A stretch of DNA of 64,000 bases from Typhlomys cinereus (GCA_023101885.1 JALPQD010000076.1:1940397-2004396); one strand, 5' to 3'; positions 37,949-42,809 are shown, counted from the stretch's first letter. Notes: generated from the letters alone by a model not told the origin. A program made the numbers and translations.

Positions 37949-38159
37949 ATTTAACTTCTCATTTGAATATTTTCTTCCCTAAATACAAGGCTTTGGCAGC
38001 TCAAGTACATCTGGGTTTAACTTCAGCAATCCTGGCATCACGGCATCAGCTGGCCTGACATTTGGGGTGTCCAATCCTGCCTCTGCAGGTTTTGGAACGG
38101 GAGGACAGCTCCTGCAGTTGAAGAAACCTCCAGCTGGAAACAAAAGAGGAAAGAGATGA
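1934..38159 (+). CDS. NUP58: Nucleoporin p58 (Nup58/Nupl1), 16 coding exons
   Basis: Joined coding exons: 1934-2040, 7330-7469, 8437-8463, 9621-9770, 11235-11369, 13829-13939, 16442-16466, 17459-17524, 18587-18761, 21498-21577, 24771-24889, 25566-25648, 28904-29105, 34319-34417, 36067-36162, 37990-38159. They total 1785 bases, that is 594 codons plus stop, with GT-AG at each intron. Residues 1-230 are Ser/Thr/Gly-rich with FG motifs. Residues about 235-425 form an alpha-helical coiled-coil region, the part that assembles with Nup62 and Nup54. Residues about 474-594 are a second FG region ending in a basic tail (KKPPAGNKRGKR). The known role is as a central-channel FG nucleoporin that binds import receptors; family members carry O-GlcNAc. 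Length and sequence agree with the human protein (about 599 residues). The start lies in a good Kozak context (GCC before ATG) inside a CpG island. An alternative shorter end is listed separately. Confidence 0.96.
2041..3145. other. NUP58 intron 1, 5' part
   Basis: GC-rich for the first 170 bases (tail of the CpG island), then ordinary AT-rich intron. No repeat or exon recognised. Confidence 0.5.
3146..3190 (+). mobile_element. Solo SINE head fragment
   Basis: About 40 bases match only the tRNA-like head of the local B2-type SINE ('ggagaaagagatggctcaac', then 'tggttaaagcactt'). The body is missing on the 3' side. Confidence 0.45.
3536..3870. repeat. Polypyrimidine microsatellite (CTTT/CCTT)n
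   Basis: About 330 bases of nearly pure pyrimidine on the + strand, made of TTTTCTTTCTTCC-type units, then (CCTT)n at 3708-3770, (CTTT)n at 3770-3800 and (TC)n at 3853-3870. Open frames across it are low-complexity artefacts. It probably grew from the tail of the adjoining reverse-oriented SINE. Confidence 0.9.
3871..4066 (-). mobile_element. Older B2-superfamily SINE, reverse orientation
   Basis: The + strand shows the complement of the SINE body: 'aagggtgacttcaggaatca', then 'ttgctctggagttccccagg', then 'gggatctgaactcaggacct' and a short head remnant. The pyrimidine tract sits where its tail should be. Confidence 0.65.
4226..4460 (+). repeat. Possible ancient L2/MIR-like repeat
   Basis: 'taagatgtaaactccatgg', 'gactgaatgaatgattcatg' and 'taagtacttgttgaaggagt' recall the 3' end of mammalian L2/MIR elements. 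Divergence is high, so the call is tentative. Confidence 0.35.
4461..5560. other. NUP58 intron 1, middle part
   Basis: AT-rich intron. I recognise no repeat or splice-consistent exon here. Confidence 0.45.
5563..5865 (-). other. Unrecognised 100-codon reverse-strand open frame
   Basis: An open frame on the - strand (MPETAMESKDTK... ending ...LVTELRTDPQH) lies inside intron 1. Its Ser/Asn/Arg composition is more protein-like than most random frames here, and an AATAAA lies downstream on the same strand near 5436. I do not recognise the protein and see no introns or promoter. It could be an old processed-pseudogene piece or chance; a SINE lies immediately upstream of it. Confidence 0.2.
5870..6100 (-). 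mobile_element. B1-ID composite SINE, reverse orientation
   Basis: The + strand reads as reverse ID ('aggttgaacctagggtctca', then 'ataccactgagcttatcacc') followed by reverse B1 ('ttgaacttactcaatttaag', then 'gctgggagtacaggcctgtg'). On the - strand the order is B1 then ID, the dimeric layout of B4/B1-dID-type rodent SINEs. Confidence 0.65.
6101..6230 (-). mobile_element. B1 SINE, reverse orientation
   Basis: A T-run at about 6096-6114 (the reversed A-tail), then 'agagacagtctcattaagtt', 'gtgattctcctgcctcagtc' and 'ggtctggcatgg' match a reverse-complement B1. It abuts the preceding composite element. Confidence 0.7.
6231..6865. other. NUP58 intron 1, between SINEs
   Basis: Ordinary AT-rich intron; nothing recognised. 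Confidence 0.45.
6866..7135 (-). mobile_element. B1-ID composite SINE, reverse orientation
   Basis: A T-run at 6870-6888 is the reversed A-tail. It is followed by a diverged reverse ID ('tatgcaagtgccttattact') and a reverse B1 ('ttgagatatggtttcattac', then 'gtctgtgctaccagacctgg'). Same layout as the copy at 5870. Confidence 0.65.
7330..7469 (+). CDS. NUP58: NUP58 coding exon 2
   Basis: Encodes residues 36-83 (NPVGLNFGTLG... to ...GFTLGGAST), with FG and GLFG motifs. Acceptor AACAAG| after a T-rich tract; donor ACAG|GTAAGG. It ends with one base of the next codon. Confidence 0.94.
7470..8436. other. NUP58 intron 2
   Basis: About 970 bases of AT-rich intron without a clear repeat. Confidence 0.5.
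8437..8463 (+). CDS. NUP58: NUP58 microexon 3 (27 nt)
   Basis: Encodes AIAPIGLTL plus a split Gly, aligning with the IATT...GLTLG stretch of human NUP58. Acceptor GAGTAG| and donor CTAG|GTAAGA. Being 27 bases and flanked by phase-1 introns, it can be included or skipped without a frame change. A second AG three bases upstream (8432-8433) could add one codon. Confidence 0.8.
8464..9620. other. NUP58 intron 3
   Basis: No repeat I can name with confidence. The 9195-9473 and 9223-9414 open frames overlap each other on opposite strands and show no family resemblance. Confidence 0.4.
9621..9770 (+). CDS. NUP58: NUP58 coding exon 4
   Basis: Encodes residues 92-142 (TPATTSASTTGFSLGFNKPAA... ASALTSTPA type Ser/Thr-rich segment). 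Acceptor TTTAACAG|, donor AGCAG|GTGAGG. Confidence 0.95.
9862..10195 (+). mobile_element. B3-like SINE
   Basis: Starts 'ggctagggagatagtttaat' (SINE head), carries 'ccccagcactggagagg' in the middle and ends in 'acatgtacacacacacacag' plus an A-rich tail with AATAAA-like sequence. Diverged, in intron 4. Confidence 0.65.
10255..10365 (+). mobile_element. B1 SINE fragment
   Basis: 'agccagacatagtggttcaa', 'tttgggaggtagaaggattt' and 'gtcagactgagttacattgc' follow a B1 from 5' to 3'; diverged. Confidence 0.55.
10481..10908 (+). repeat. Rodent interspersed repeat, class not assigned
   Basis: Shares blocks with copies at 21895-22260 and, reversed, 57383-57955: '...agagagggacaatccttact', 'caatctcctacaggcttgct', 'caagttgacacctatgccta'. 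This resembles a common mouse middle-repetitive element. I cannot tell an LTR from a DNA transposon without a library. Confidence 0.6.
11235..11369 (+). CDS. NUP58: NUP58 coding exon 5
   Basis: Encodes residues 142-187 (STGFTLNNLGATATT... GLGGSLFQSANTAAA). Acceptor TTTGCAG|, donor AGCAG|GTAACT. A run of GCA codons at the donor side gives NTAAA where human has a Thr/Gly/Ser sequence. Confidence 0.94.
11443..11716 (-). mobile_element. Young B2-superfamily SINE, reverse orientation
   Basis: Flanked by a direct repeat, CTCAATGATTTTTT at 11429-11442 and CTCAACGATTTTTT at 11717-11730 (one mismatch). On the - strand it runs from the tRNA-like head (GGGGCTGGAGAGGTGGTTCA) to a (CA)n block and a TTGAATAAAAAA tail. 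In NUP58 intron 5, antisense to the gene. Confidence 0.88.
11731..12364. other. NUP58 intron 5, plain part
   Basis: AT-rich intron. A diverged ID-like stretch ('ggctcaggggtaaagtactt') lies near 11922-11945; nothing else recognised. Confidence 0.4.
12385..12520 (+). mobile_element. B2-like SINE fragment
   Basis: 'tgctggggagatgactcagt' is a SINE head and is followed by an eroded body and an A-rich end with AATAAA near 12502. Internal parts are deleted. Confidence 0.5.
12800..12960 (+). repeat. Old rodent interspersed repeat fragment
   Basis: 'ggagaaagaatttattctgg', 'cttacagtttctgagaatac' and 'agtccatcatagtgggaggg' resemble the start of a common rodent middle repeat; a related, longer copy is at 27793-28110. 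Class not assigned. Confidence 0.45.
12961..13828. other. NUP58 intron 5, 3' part
   Basis: AT-rich intron; nothing recognised. Confidence 0.45.
13829..13939 (+). CDS. NUP58: NUP58 coding exon 6
   Basis: Encodes residues 187-224 (LGQNALSLSLGTTAPTSTAG... IDFSTSSDKK). Acceptor TTTACAG|, donor GAAAA|GTAAGT. It marks the end of the N-terminal FG-poor Ser/Thr segment. Confidence 0.95.
13940..15534. other. NUP58 intron 6, 5' part
   Basis: AT-rich intron with a long dinucleotide repeat listed separately; nothing else recognised. Confidence 0.45.
14759..14807. repeat. (GT)n microsatellite
   Basis: A 49-base uninterrupted GT run in intron 6; likely length-polymorphic. Confidence 0.97.
15535..15730 (+). 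mobile_element. Old B2-like SINE
   Basis: 'gatatgatggttcagtggta' (head), 'agaactgactccacaaagtt', 'gtcctccatata' and an ACACATACACTC tail. Same subfamily type as the copies at 20517 and 56349, which share the 'actgacttctc/gactttctaaa' body. Confidence 0.6.
15860..15990 (+). repeat. Rodent middle-repeat fragment
   Basis: 'gactgaatcctctcaaacta' and 'taagccaaagtatcccttta' match the 3' segment common in rodent repeats ('...actataagccaaaataaa...'). The repeat at 57383 has a similar segment. Confidence 0.4.
16442..16466 (+). CDS. NUP58: NUP58 microexon 7 (25 nt)
   Basis: Encodes SDKTGTRPE across the junctions. Acceptor CTTCTAG|, donor CCAGA|GTAAGT. Not a multiple of three, so skipping it would break the frame unless a neighbour compensates. 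Confidence 0.92.
16467..17458. other. NUP58 intron 7
   Basis: AT-rich intron with a short TG-rich patch at 16799-16822; no repeat recognised. Confidence 0.45.
17459..17524 (+). CDS. NUP58: NUP58 coding exon 8
   Basis: Encodes residues 232-254 (DSKALKDENLPPVICQDVENLQ), the entry to the helical domain. Acceptor TTGTTAG|, donor CTCCA|GTAAGT. Confidence 0.96.
17690..18440 (+). mobile_element. Probable old L1 3' UTR fragment
   Basis: A block that differs from the surrounding AT-rich intron, with 'aaccttgcctggggagggcc', 'ttgatcaaagctgg'-like text and 'tgggagatgaagggatgagg' before a TA-rich end. This resembles 3' UTRs of older rodent L1s in sense orientation. The boundaries are approximate. Confidence 0.4.
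18587..18761 (+). CDS. NUP58: NUP58 coding exon 9
   Basis: Encodes residues 254-312 (KFVKEQKQVQEEISRMSSKAM... LNIDKLKVETAQ). Heptad-like hydrophobic spacing supports the coiled-coil region. Acceptor TTAAAG|, donor CTCAG|GTATGC, ending on a codon boundary. Confidence 0.96.
18762..19232. other. NUP58 intron 9, 5' part
   Basis: Nothing recognised. Confidence 0.45.
19233..19580 (+). mobile_element. Older B2-superfamily SINE with (CT)n tail
   Basis: Head 'tgctagagagataactcaga', body 'ttcagatcccagaacccatg', 'tgggaaatctcagagcaaag' and 'tgaagtcacccttgggcctc', then (TC)n/(TATC)n at 19463-19538 and a final AAATAAATT tail. Same body as the copies at 36962, 44864, 47240 and 52470. Confidence 0.8.
19581..20516. 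other. NUP58 intron 9, middle
   Basis: AT-rich; one A-run at 20479-20496. No repeat recognised. Confidence 0.45.
20517..20792 (+). mobile_element. Old B2-like SINE with pyrimidine-rich end
   Basis: 'agggctggggagatagttca' head, 'gaactgacttctctaaattg', 'tcctctgaccccatcaatgt', a CT/CCCT-rich tract and an A-rich tail at 20774-20785. Confidence 0.65.
20793..21497. other. NUP58 intron 9, 3' part
   Basis: Nothing recognised. Confidence 0.45.
21498..21577 (+). CDS. NUP58: NUP58 coding exon 10
   Basis: Encodes residues 313-339 (ELKNAEIALRTQKTPPGLQHENTAPA). Acceptor ATGTTAG|, donor GCTGA|GTAAGT. Confidence 0.96.
21895..22260 (+). repeat. Rodent interspersed repeat, same family as 10481-10908
   Basis: Contains 'agagagacaatccctacttg', 'ccagaccaagtctgacc', 'gacagtctcctgcagatttg' and 'catcaagttgatacctttat', in the same order as the intron 4 copy. 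Confidence 0.6.
22391..23141 (-). mobile_element. 5'-truncated LINE-1 (3' end), - strand
   Basis: Bounded by a perfect 19-bp direct repeat, TCTAAGATAAAAAATTCTT, at 22372-22390 and 23142-23160. On the - strand its sequence up to about 23010 matches the 3' UTR of the long L1 at 58068, including the G-rich purine tract (C-rich here, 22440-22515). The last 130 bases (about 23010-23141) do not continue the L1 in the expected order and may be a 5' inversion. Confidence 0.88.
23250..23535 (+). mobile_element. Young B2-superfamily SINE
   Basis: Flanked by TTACAAATTT at 23240-23249 and 23536-23545. Head GGGGGCTGGAGAGGTGGCTC, B-box-like 'gagttcggatcc', body ending 'ttcccaaatttgtccgtggt', then (CA)n and a TTGAATAAATAATAAAAAAA tail. 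Confidence 0.9.
23753..24065 (+). mobile_element. Young B2-superfamily SINE
   Basis: Flanked by a 15-bp target duplication, AAAATAAGGATAATT, at 23738-23752 and 24066-24080. Near-consensus sequence; its (CA)n block includes CACGCGCGCACA and it ends AATAAATAAAAAAAATTAAA. It lies only 200 bases from the preceding copy, in the same orientation, so these are two independent insertions. Confidence 0.92.
24081..24770. other. NUP58 intron 10, 3' part
   Basis: AT-rich. Ends in the exon 11 acceptor; 24727-24748 is duplicated at 26456-26477 (see findings). Confidence 0.45.
24771..24889 (+). CDS. NUP58: NUP58 coding exon 11
   Basis: Encodes residues 339-379 (YFRILVQQFEVQLQQYRQQ... NNSHITPQ), a strong amphipathic helix that is among the most conserved parts of the family. 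Acceptor TTTATAG|, donor TCAAG|GTAATG. Confidence 0.97.
25018..25310 (+). mobile_element. Old B3-like SINE
   Basis: 'ggtggctggagggatgactt' head, 'gcatgaggacctaaatttaa', 'cttggtacccatgtac', and an eroded body. In intron 11. Confidence 0.55.
25566..25648 (+). CDS. NUP58: NUP58 coding exon 12
   Basis: Encodes residues 379-406 (LSMAMQKIYQTFVALAAQLQSIHENVK), helical. Acceptor TTTTACAG|, donor GTAAAG|GTAGGC, ending on a codon boundary. Confidence 0.97.
26235..26387 (-). mobile_element. Very short LINE-1 3' end, - strand
   Basis: A 153-base insertion between two copies of TAGGACAATTCTT (26222-26234 and 26388-26400). It consists of a T-run (reversed A-tail) and about 130 bases of the same L1 3' UTR seen at 22391 and 58068, including the C-rich (G-rich on the L1 strand) tract. 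Confidence 0.9.
26476..26650 (+). mobile_element. B2-like SINE fragments, rearranged
   Basis: 26476-26501 matches the end of the young SINE body ('gtccatggtggttcccaaat'). 26507-26620 matches the middle of an older B2-like copy ('gataaagcacctggcatctt', 'aaaagttgtcctttgagcc'). The pieces are out of the usual order. Confidence 0.45.
26940..27092 (-). mobile_element. B1 SINE, reverse orientation
   Basis: 'tttgagacaggctctcacta', 'ctgaagcccaggcagtcctc', 'attctcctgcctctgcatta' and 'gtgctaccaggtctggct' are the complement of B1. Confidence 0.75.
27295..27333. repeat. 20-bp tandem duplication
   Basis: The unit ATGCTTTGATCAGGTTTCAT occurs at 27295-27314 and again, except for its last base, at 27315-27333, with no spacer. 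Confidence 0.95.
27793..28112 (+). repeat. Rodent interspersed repeat, class not assigned
   Basis: 'tgttgctatgagacaatacc', 'agtctgagagcttcaaaatg', 'agcaaggcacttcctaaagg' and a G-run before 'caactcatatttcaaacatt' follow a common rodent middle repeat. In intron 12. Confidence 0.5.
28113..28903. other. NUP58 intron 12, 3' part
   Basis: Plain AT-rich intron leading to the exon 13 acceptor; nothing recognised. Confidence 0.45.
28904..29105 (+). CDS. NUP58: NUP58 coding exon 13 (p58 splice form)
   Basis: Encodes residues 407-474 (VLKEQYLGYRKMFLGDAVDVF... AAVAMAATLTQQQQPAT), the end of the helical domain. Acceptor TTCTTAAG|. The donor ACAG|GTCTGA is weak (no +3 purine and no GTRAGT), which fits its use as an optional splice site. 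Confidence 0.95.
28904..29128 (+). CDS. NUP58: NUP58 alternative terminal exon (p45-like end)
   Basis: If the weak donor at 29106 is ignored, the frame continues with GLNAFKL and stops at 29126-29128, giving a 480-residue product that lacks the C-terminal FG region. Nucleoporin p45 is known in rat as a shorter product of the same gene made by alternative splicing. The size and the point of divergence fit, so I call this the p45 end, although the exact p45 tail is not something I can check here. Confidence 0.75.
   Translation: MLKEQYLGYRKMFLGDAVDVFEARRTEAKKWQNAPRVTTGSTPFSTMPNAAAVAMAATLTQQQQPATGLNAFKL
29996..30093 (+). pseudogene. U6 snRNA pseudogene with internal deletion
   Basis: Starts GTGCTTGCTTTGGCAGCACA and ends 'gttccatagtttttt', matching U6 snRNA along its length. 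Between 'actaaaattgg' and 'gaagattagcatgg' eleven bases are missing, which removes most of the ACAGAGA box that pairs with the 5' splice site. Several C-to-T changes are also present. It is therefore a retroposed or decayed copy, not a working gene. Confidence 0.93.
30552..30591. mobile_element. Poly(A)-only insertion with target-site duplication
   Basis: AAAAGGTTGGACCG at 30552-30565 is repeated at 30578-30591, with only A residues in between. This is what an L1-type insertion carrying nothing but a poly(A) tail would leave. Confidence 0.75.
33775..33796 (+). terminator. NUP58: Poly(A) signals of the p45-like transcript
   Basis: Overlapping AATAAA at 33775 and further AAATAAAATAAAA, followed by 'cattgtcttgttttttatct', a T/G-rich downstream element. 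Confidence 0.65.
34319..34417 (+). CDS. NUP58: NUP58 coding exon 14
   Basis: Encodes residues 474-507 (PQPSLGVSFGTPFGSGIGTGLQSSGLGSSNLG), the start of the C-terminal FG region. Acceptor CATACCAG|, donor GGAG|GTACAC. Phase 1 in and out. Confidence 0.96.
34418..35160. other. NUP58 intron 14, 5' part
   Basis: AT-rich; nothing recognised. Confidence 0.45.
35165..35375 (+). mobile_element. ID-headed, B1-tailed composite SINE (B4-like)
   Basis: ID-like head ('gtgcttgtcgtgcctgaagc', 'cctgggttcagtgcccagta') followed by a B1 tail ('tgaggtcagcctgaactaca', 'ggagaccttatctcagagaa'). Confidence 0.65.
35376..36066. other. NUP58 intron 14, 3' part
   Basis: AT-rich, with a TATA-rich patch at 35815-35885; nothing recognised. 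Confidence 0.45.
36067..36162 (+). CDS. NUP58: NUP58 coding exon 15
   Basis: Encodes residues 507-539 (FGTSTGFGCSTTGASTFGFGTTNKPSGSLSA) with four FG motifs. Acceptor CACTAG|, donor GCGCAG|GTTTGT. Phase 1 in and out. Confidence 0.96.
36525..36770 (-). mobile_element. B1-ID composite SINE, reverse orientation
   Basis: Reverse ID ('actggggatgaacttagggc', 'gcacttagctatatccccgc'), then reverse B1 ('aggccttgaacttgtgatct', 'ttggcctcctgagtgactga', 'ccaccaggcctgac'). Confidence 0.7.
36962..37222 (+). mobile_element. Older B2-superfamily SINE
   Basis: 'gggggctggagagatggctc' head, 'gacttgagttccgatcccac', 'caggtggcacttccgactg' and an 'acacatgcaaaataaattaa' tail with AATAAA. In intron 15. Confidence 0.82.
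37223..37800. other. NUP58 intron 15, plain part
   Basis: Nothing recognised. Confidence 0.45.
37820..37948. repeat. Compound (TG)n repeat next to the last exon
   Basis: TG-rich from 37820, with near-pure (TG)n at 37885-37948, interrupted by GCGTG. It ends about 41 bases before the exon 16 acceptor. Confidence 0.95.
37990..38159 (+). CDS. NUP58: NUP58 coding exon 16 and stop
   Basis: Encodes residues 539-594 (FGSSSTSGFNFSNPGITASAG... FGTGGQLLQLKKPPAGNKRGKR) and the TGA at 38157-38159. The acceptor TAAATACAAG| is preceded by a modest pyrimidine tract. Confidence 0.97.
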
Positions 38160-40070
38160 GCTAAGGGGTGACGTGTTGAGAGTCCTCAGCAGTGCCACTC
38201 CTTTGGATTCTATTTTTTCTAATGATGTAGTAACTGAGTTGTGTCATGGGATATTTATAAAGTTTTGATATTTTTCCTTACTCTGAAATTTTAACTTTGT
38301 TCGCTTGCCATACTCAACATCATCTTTCTTGTGAATTTGAAATACAGTTATGGTTTTTGTTATTTTTGATTCTTCATGTAAGAAATGTTGTGATTACATT
38401 ACTAATTGATAGAAGTGGGGAAAAAAATAATCAAACCTTTGATTTAGCCTAGTGTTGATAGCAGCGTTTTTTGTTAGTAAGGTTTACACTTTGTGAATAT
38501 ATGCATATTAGTTTCTTAAACACATGATATGAACTATGGGGCCTATACCAGAATGTGTATTCCTTGAAAAGGCCTTTTGAATTACACTGCAGGGCATCTT
38601 GTGAATATGTATGTAACTATATACAGAATAATGCACTTGTGTGTGTGCATATAAAATATATATTTACAGACTTAACAACTTTTGCCTCAGACTGTTCCCC
38701 TTTTCTAATAGTATTCAGCTTTTCACTTTTTAAGCTTCAAATCTTGAGCGATTATAGAATGATTAGCTAGAGGTACTTCAATTGTTTGCAAGACTTACTT
38801 GTTATTAACATGAATACTTAATCTTAATTCAGCTTCATTGCCTCCATTCCTTTCTATTTTTGTTTCCACTGAACCTTCAGTAGCTACTCCAAATGAGAAA
38901 TGCCATAAGGCTTATTAGACAGATCTTAGCAACTTTCTTACACTATATATCTCTTACTACTTCTATGAGATATTTTTTTCCTGAGATGAACTTTCAAGAC
39001 TAGTGTTCTGGGCAAAGAGCTATTAAGCCAAAATGAATCTATGCAGGTGAAGGATGTACTGTTGATTCAACAAGAGCTTTTCTATTTGTTCCCATGCAGA
39101 GTTCCTTCTTTTTAGGGCTATAGGTACTGACACCAAATGGAGTGGCTTCTGGGCCTCTTAATGTCTTAAGTGTTTAATTTGGAATAGAGAAACAATGTAT
39201 TTTAAGAAGATATTCTTTGTAGCAACTGTAAACACCCTGTTTTAACATTAAGCAGAAGTCCCGATAGAAAGCAGAGGCATGTCAGGTTGCATCGATGTAA
39301 TTTTCGTGTTAGATCATAGTGATGTTGAGGGTTAGCAAAAACCCTTGCAAAGAGAACTGCCTTAGCCATCATTTGAGGAAAACCATTAGCTAAGCCTATT
39401 TATCTTTCTAGTACAGTTTTCAGATAGGATAAAAAATGAAATTTCACTGAAAATAGTTTAATTTTTTATATAGAAGGTTTGTACATAATAATGTGCATCA
39501 GTGAATATTTTCAAGATCATTTTCACCAAGACACCTTTTTTCTAAAGTAGGTATCACATATATAAATATATACACACATATATATTTTTAGTATAATGTC
39601 TGTTTGGTTTGATTATAAAAGTGTTGTCAGGTCTGTTTTATTTATCTGCAAATAGCAATGATTGGCTTTTTTAAATTCAATTTTTTGCATCTTGATGCAT
39701 TAAAATAAGGAAGTGATTTGTGTCTGAGCACTTTGTTTTCATTTGTGTATTTCTCTTAATACTGCAATCCCCAGTCCAAATTTTGGGGATTGGTAGGAGA
39801 AAGGTATGTGTTTGCATTTTAAATTACTGTCAGAATTGTGTACACTGTTAAAACAAACTGTATTTTTTCTTTAAGGACATTGCATTGTGCTGCAAGAATC
39901 TGGATATTTATACTTCCTGACTTTTTCTTTTCTTATATACAATTTTCACATGTTGAACCACTGGAAACTGTAACATGAATTGTGCCAGCAGCCTGGGTGT
40001 GTCGTTGTCTGTTGTCTTCACTCTGTCTAGCAGAACCTGTTATGAAACAATAAAATTTTTTGTGTCAGTT
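38160..40070 (+). other. NUP58: 3' UTR of NUP58 p58 transcript
   Basis: About 1.9 kb of AT-rich sequence free of recognisable SINEs, ending at an AATAAA followed by 'ttttttgtgtcagttgctct', a T/G-rich element. The exact cleavage point is inferred. Confidence 0.75.
40049..40054 (+). terminator. NUP58: Poly(A) signal of NUP58 p58 transcript
   Basis: Canonical AATAAA with a GT-rich downstream stretch 15-25 bases later. Confidence 0.8.
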
Positions 40071-40540
40071 GCTCTGAGTCTTCATAGGTGTCAGTATTTC
40101 TTAAGTGTAATTTTAACACCTTATTTATTCTCTAATTGGCCTTTAGTGTTTCTAATGTGATTTTTAATCTTGCTTTTTTTTTTTTTTTTTTTTTTAGCAA
40201 AAGACTAAAAACAAAGTAGTAAGTTCTTTGTGACTTGCAAGGAACTTGGTTAATTTGGAGAATATTGAGATAAGAGTAAAGGGGTTCACCTACTCCTAAA
40301 CTTAGTCCCAGCCAGCCTAGGTGCCCCTCTCATTCTGGGTGTATCTTCTCAACATTCTAAAAAATGCTTTTTCAGCATGTATAAGTGTTTGTATTGCTTT
40401 CTTTCCGATTTTGATTTTTCCTCCTTTTGTATCTTATTTTCTCAGATTCTTCTTTAAACTAGCAGATTACAACAAACCTCGTGTATCCCGTGACCAAGAT
40501 CTCTCCACTTTGTGGTGTATCATTCAACTTTTAGTCAGCC
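40071..40540. other. Intergenic flank 3' of NUP58
   Basis: A T-run of about 20 bases at 40176-40196; otherwise nothing recognised. Confidence 0.45.
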
Positions 40541-40554
40541 TTTAAAGATCGACG

Positions 40555-40850
40555 TTACACACTGGACAGCCAGTGGTGTTCAGCAGCTACTGCTGGCGGA
40601 CAGTTAGGCTCTTTCCACTGTTTTCACTTGTATAGAAGGTGCAGTGAATACCCTTGTGCAAGGCTGTTGCTTGTGTGCTTCATGCTTCTCTGGAGTTGAT
40701 TCTGGAAGAGGAATTGCTAAAAATGTATATAAATTGTGTGTTTTAATGTTAGAATTCCATCCCAAAAAATGCTGTATAAATACACATTCCTACCAGCGTG
40801 CATGACTACCCATCTCCTGGTATTCTTTGTAATCCTATTTTTGGTTCTAA
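40555..40850 (-). mobile_element. Possible ancient L1 fragment, - strand
   Basis: 'ggaagaggaattgctaaaaa', 'cattcctaccagcgtgcatg' and 'ctcctggtattctttgtaat' recall the complement of the ORF2 3' end of old mammalian L1s. Heavily diverged. Confidence 0.4.
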
Positions 40851-41317
40851 TAATCAGTACTTACAAAGTTGAACTTTTAAATATATGTATACACAGATAC
40901 ACATACTACTTACTAATTGCATGCTATTGTCATTGCAAGTTACAATCTTTGTATTTCTTATGCCTGGTTATTATTTAGGATTATTTTTCTTCTGGGGCAT
41001 TTCTACTAGTAAATATTAATATTTTTGCTGTGAGATTTCTGGAGTCAACAGGGTTCAGAACTCCTGACTTAGACCTCAACTTTGTCATCTGAAAATGGGC
41101 TTACCACATTGGTGGTTGAGGTAAGAATCTACTTTGAAAGCACTTGGGTTGATAATCCCAACACTTCATAAGCCTTAACTATGTTTACACACACACATAC
41201 CCACTGGCGCAATCTTGGTCGCTGGATGATTTACTCTCATGTCTACAGGGAAGCAGCCCTGGCTTCCGTTCTTTATTGTTTTTGTGTGAGGTGTCTATTC
41301 TAAGACACTTGTATTTT

Positions 41318-41456
41318 TTATTTTTTCAAAAGGGTCTCTGTGTAACTCAGGGTGGCTTTGAGCTTGCTGCATAGCCCAGGCCGGCCTCAACTTACATCCT
41401 ATTTCATCTGGTTCCCAGTGCTGGAATTACAGATTTGTACCACTGCAACCTCTAGG
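41318..41456 (-). mobile_element. B1 SINE, reverse orientation
   Basis: 'gggtctctgtgtaactcagg', 'catagcccaggccggcctca' and 'gtgctggaattacagatttg' are the complement of B1. Confidence 0.78.
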
Positions 41457-41532
41457 GCACTTGCTATTTAACATAAACTTCAGTACCTGTTTTTATCAAG
41501 ATGGATTTTTCTTTAAAAAATCTGAGACTTTC

Positions 41533-41811
41533 GGGGCTGGAGAAGTGGCTCAGGGGTTAAGCCTCTGCCTTGCAGGTGGAAGGTCCTGAGTTCGGATCCC
41601 AGATCCCACGTATAGACGCCAGGCAGAAGTGGGGGCAGCCTGCGCTTCTGGTCCTGGTGGGGCGGAGCCTGTGAATCGCCGGGCAGAAGGAGGTTGAGAC
41701 GGTCATGGTGGTTCCCGAATTCGTCCGTGGTTCTACACATTCACAGACACACATGCATGCACATACATACACACATACGCACAATTGAATAAATAAAAAT
41801 AATAAAAATAT
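41533..41811 (+). mobile_element. Young B2-superfamily SINE
   Basis: Near-consensus copy from 'ggggctggagaagtggctca' through 'gagttcggatcccagatccc' to CA-rich sequence and a TTGAATAAATAAAAATAATA tail. Short AAAAATCT-type repeats on both sides suggest a target duplication. Confidence 0.9.
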
Positions 41812-41884
41812 TAAAAAATCTAGACTGGCTGGATTCACACAAAAATTAGATTAGTAATCTGATCTAAAGAAATTGGACCTTTTT

Positions 41885-41960
41885 GTATATAGGGTTGCAG
41901 GCACTTGCGTAACATGCATAAGGCCCTGGGTTCAATTTTAGTCTACCCCCAACCCACCCT
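41885..41960 (+). mobile_element. ID-like fragment
   Basis: 'ggcacttgcgtaacatgcat' and 'aaggccctgggttcaatttt' match the middle of a rodent ID element. Confidence 0.5.
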
Positions 41961-42284
41961 AGAAGAAGTACTTTGCGAACATCTTAATACCCTACCAATC
42001 TCAAGCTTTTTCCAAGTGAATTTCAGTGGTATCTTCAGAAGTACTGTAATGGGATATCGTGTAAAGTATTCACTGTTGGTGTTCTGTCAGAAAACATCCA
42101 TTTGCTTTCTTTCCTCTGCCCTTTTTCTGTGAATAGGTTTTCCTGCATTGCACTTTTGAATCAGAGGCCTTAGTTAAGTCATATTCACAAAATCTTCGCC
42201 TATTGCAGTATAGTCTGTGCTGGACACTACACTAGGGACTTCATCTTGTTCAATTCCAGTATTACCTATGGAGCAAAACTACCC

Positions 42285-42410
42285 TTTGTATTTCTTTTGC
42301 CCTCATACGTGGTCCAGTCCTGTACCACTGAGCTATGCTCCTGGCCCTCTTACAAGCTCTTCAAGATCTTGAACTTGAGATCTTCCTTCCTCAGCCTGTC
42401 AAATAGCCTG
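42285..42410 (-). mobile_element. B1-ID composite fragment, reverse orientation
   Basis: Reverse ID ('gtaccactgagctatgctcc') followed by reverse B1 ('tgaacttgagatcttccttc', 'ctcagcctgtc'). Confidence 0.5.
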
Positions 42411-42499
42411 GTTAGAATTCTCCAGTTTATAGATGAAGAGACAGGCGTAAGTTAAGCACCCTGAGTTCACAAGGCTGTTAGGTTGTAAAGCTGGGTTTT

Positions 42500-42795
42500 T
42501 TTTTTTAAGTTTTTTTAATTATTATTTATTCAATTCTGTGTGTGTGCATATGCATGTGCGCGTGCATGTGTGTATGTGTATGTATGTGTGTGTAGAACCA
42601 CGGACGAATTGGGAACCACCATGGACGCTTGCCACCTCCTTCTGCCCTGGGATTCACAGGCTCCGCCCTACCAGGACCAGAAACGCAGGCCACCCCTGCT
42701 TCTGCCTGGCGTCTATACGTGGGATCTGGGATCCGAACTCAGGACCTTCCACCTGCAAGGCAGAGGCTTAACTCCTGAGCCACCTCTCCAGCCCC
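42500..42795 (-). mobile_element. Young B2-superfamily SINE, reverse orientation
   Basis: Flanked by TAAAGCTGGGTTTT at 42486-42499 and 42796-42809. On the - strand it is a near-consensus copy with its TG-rich (CA on the - strand) block at 42536-42593. Confidence 0.92.
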
Positions 42796-42809
42796 TAAAG
42801 CTGGGTTTT

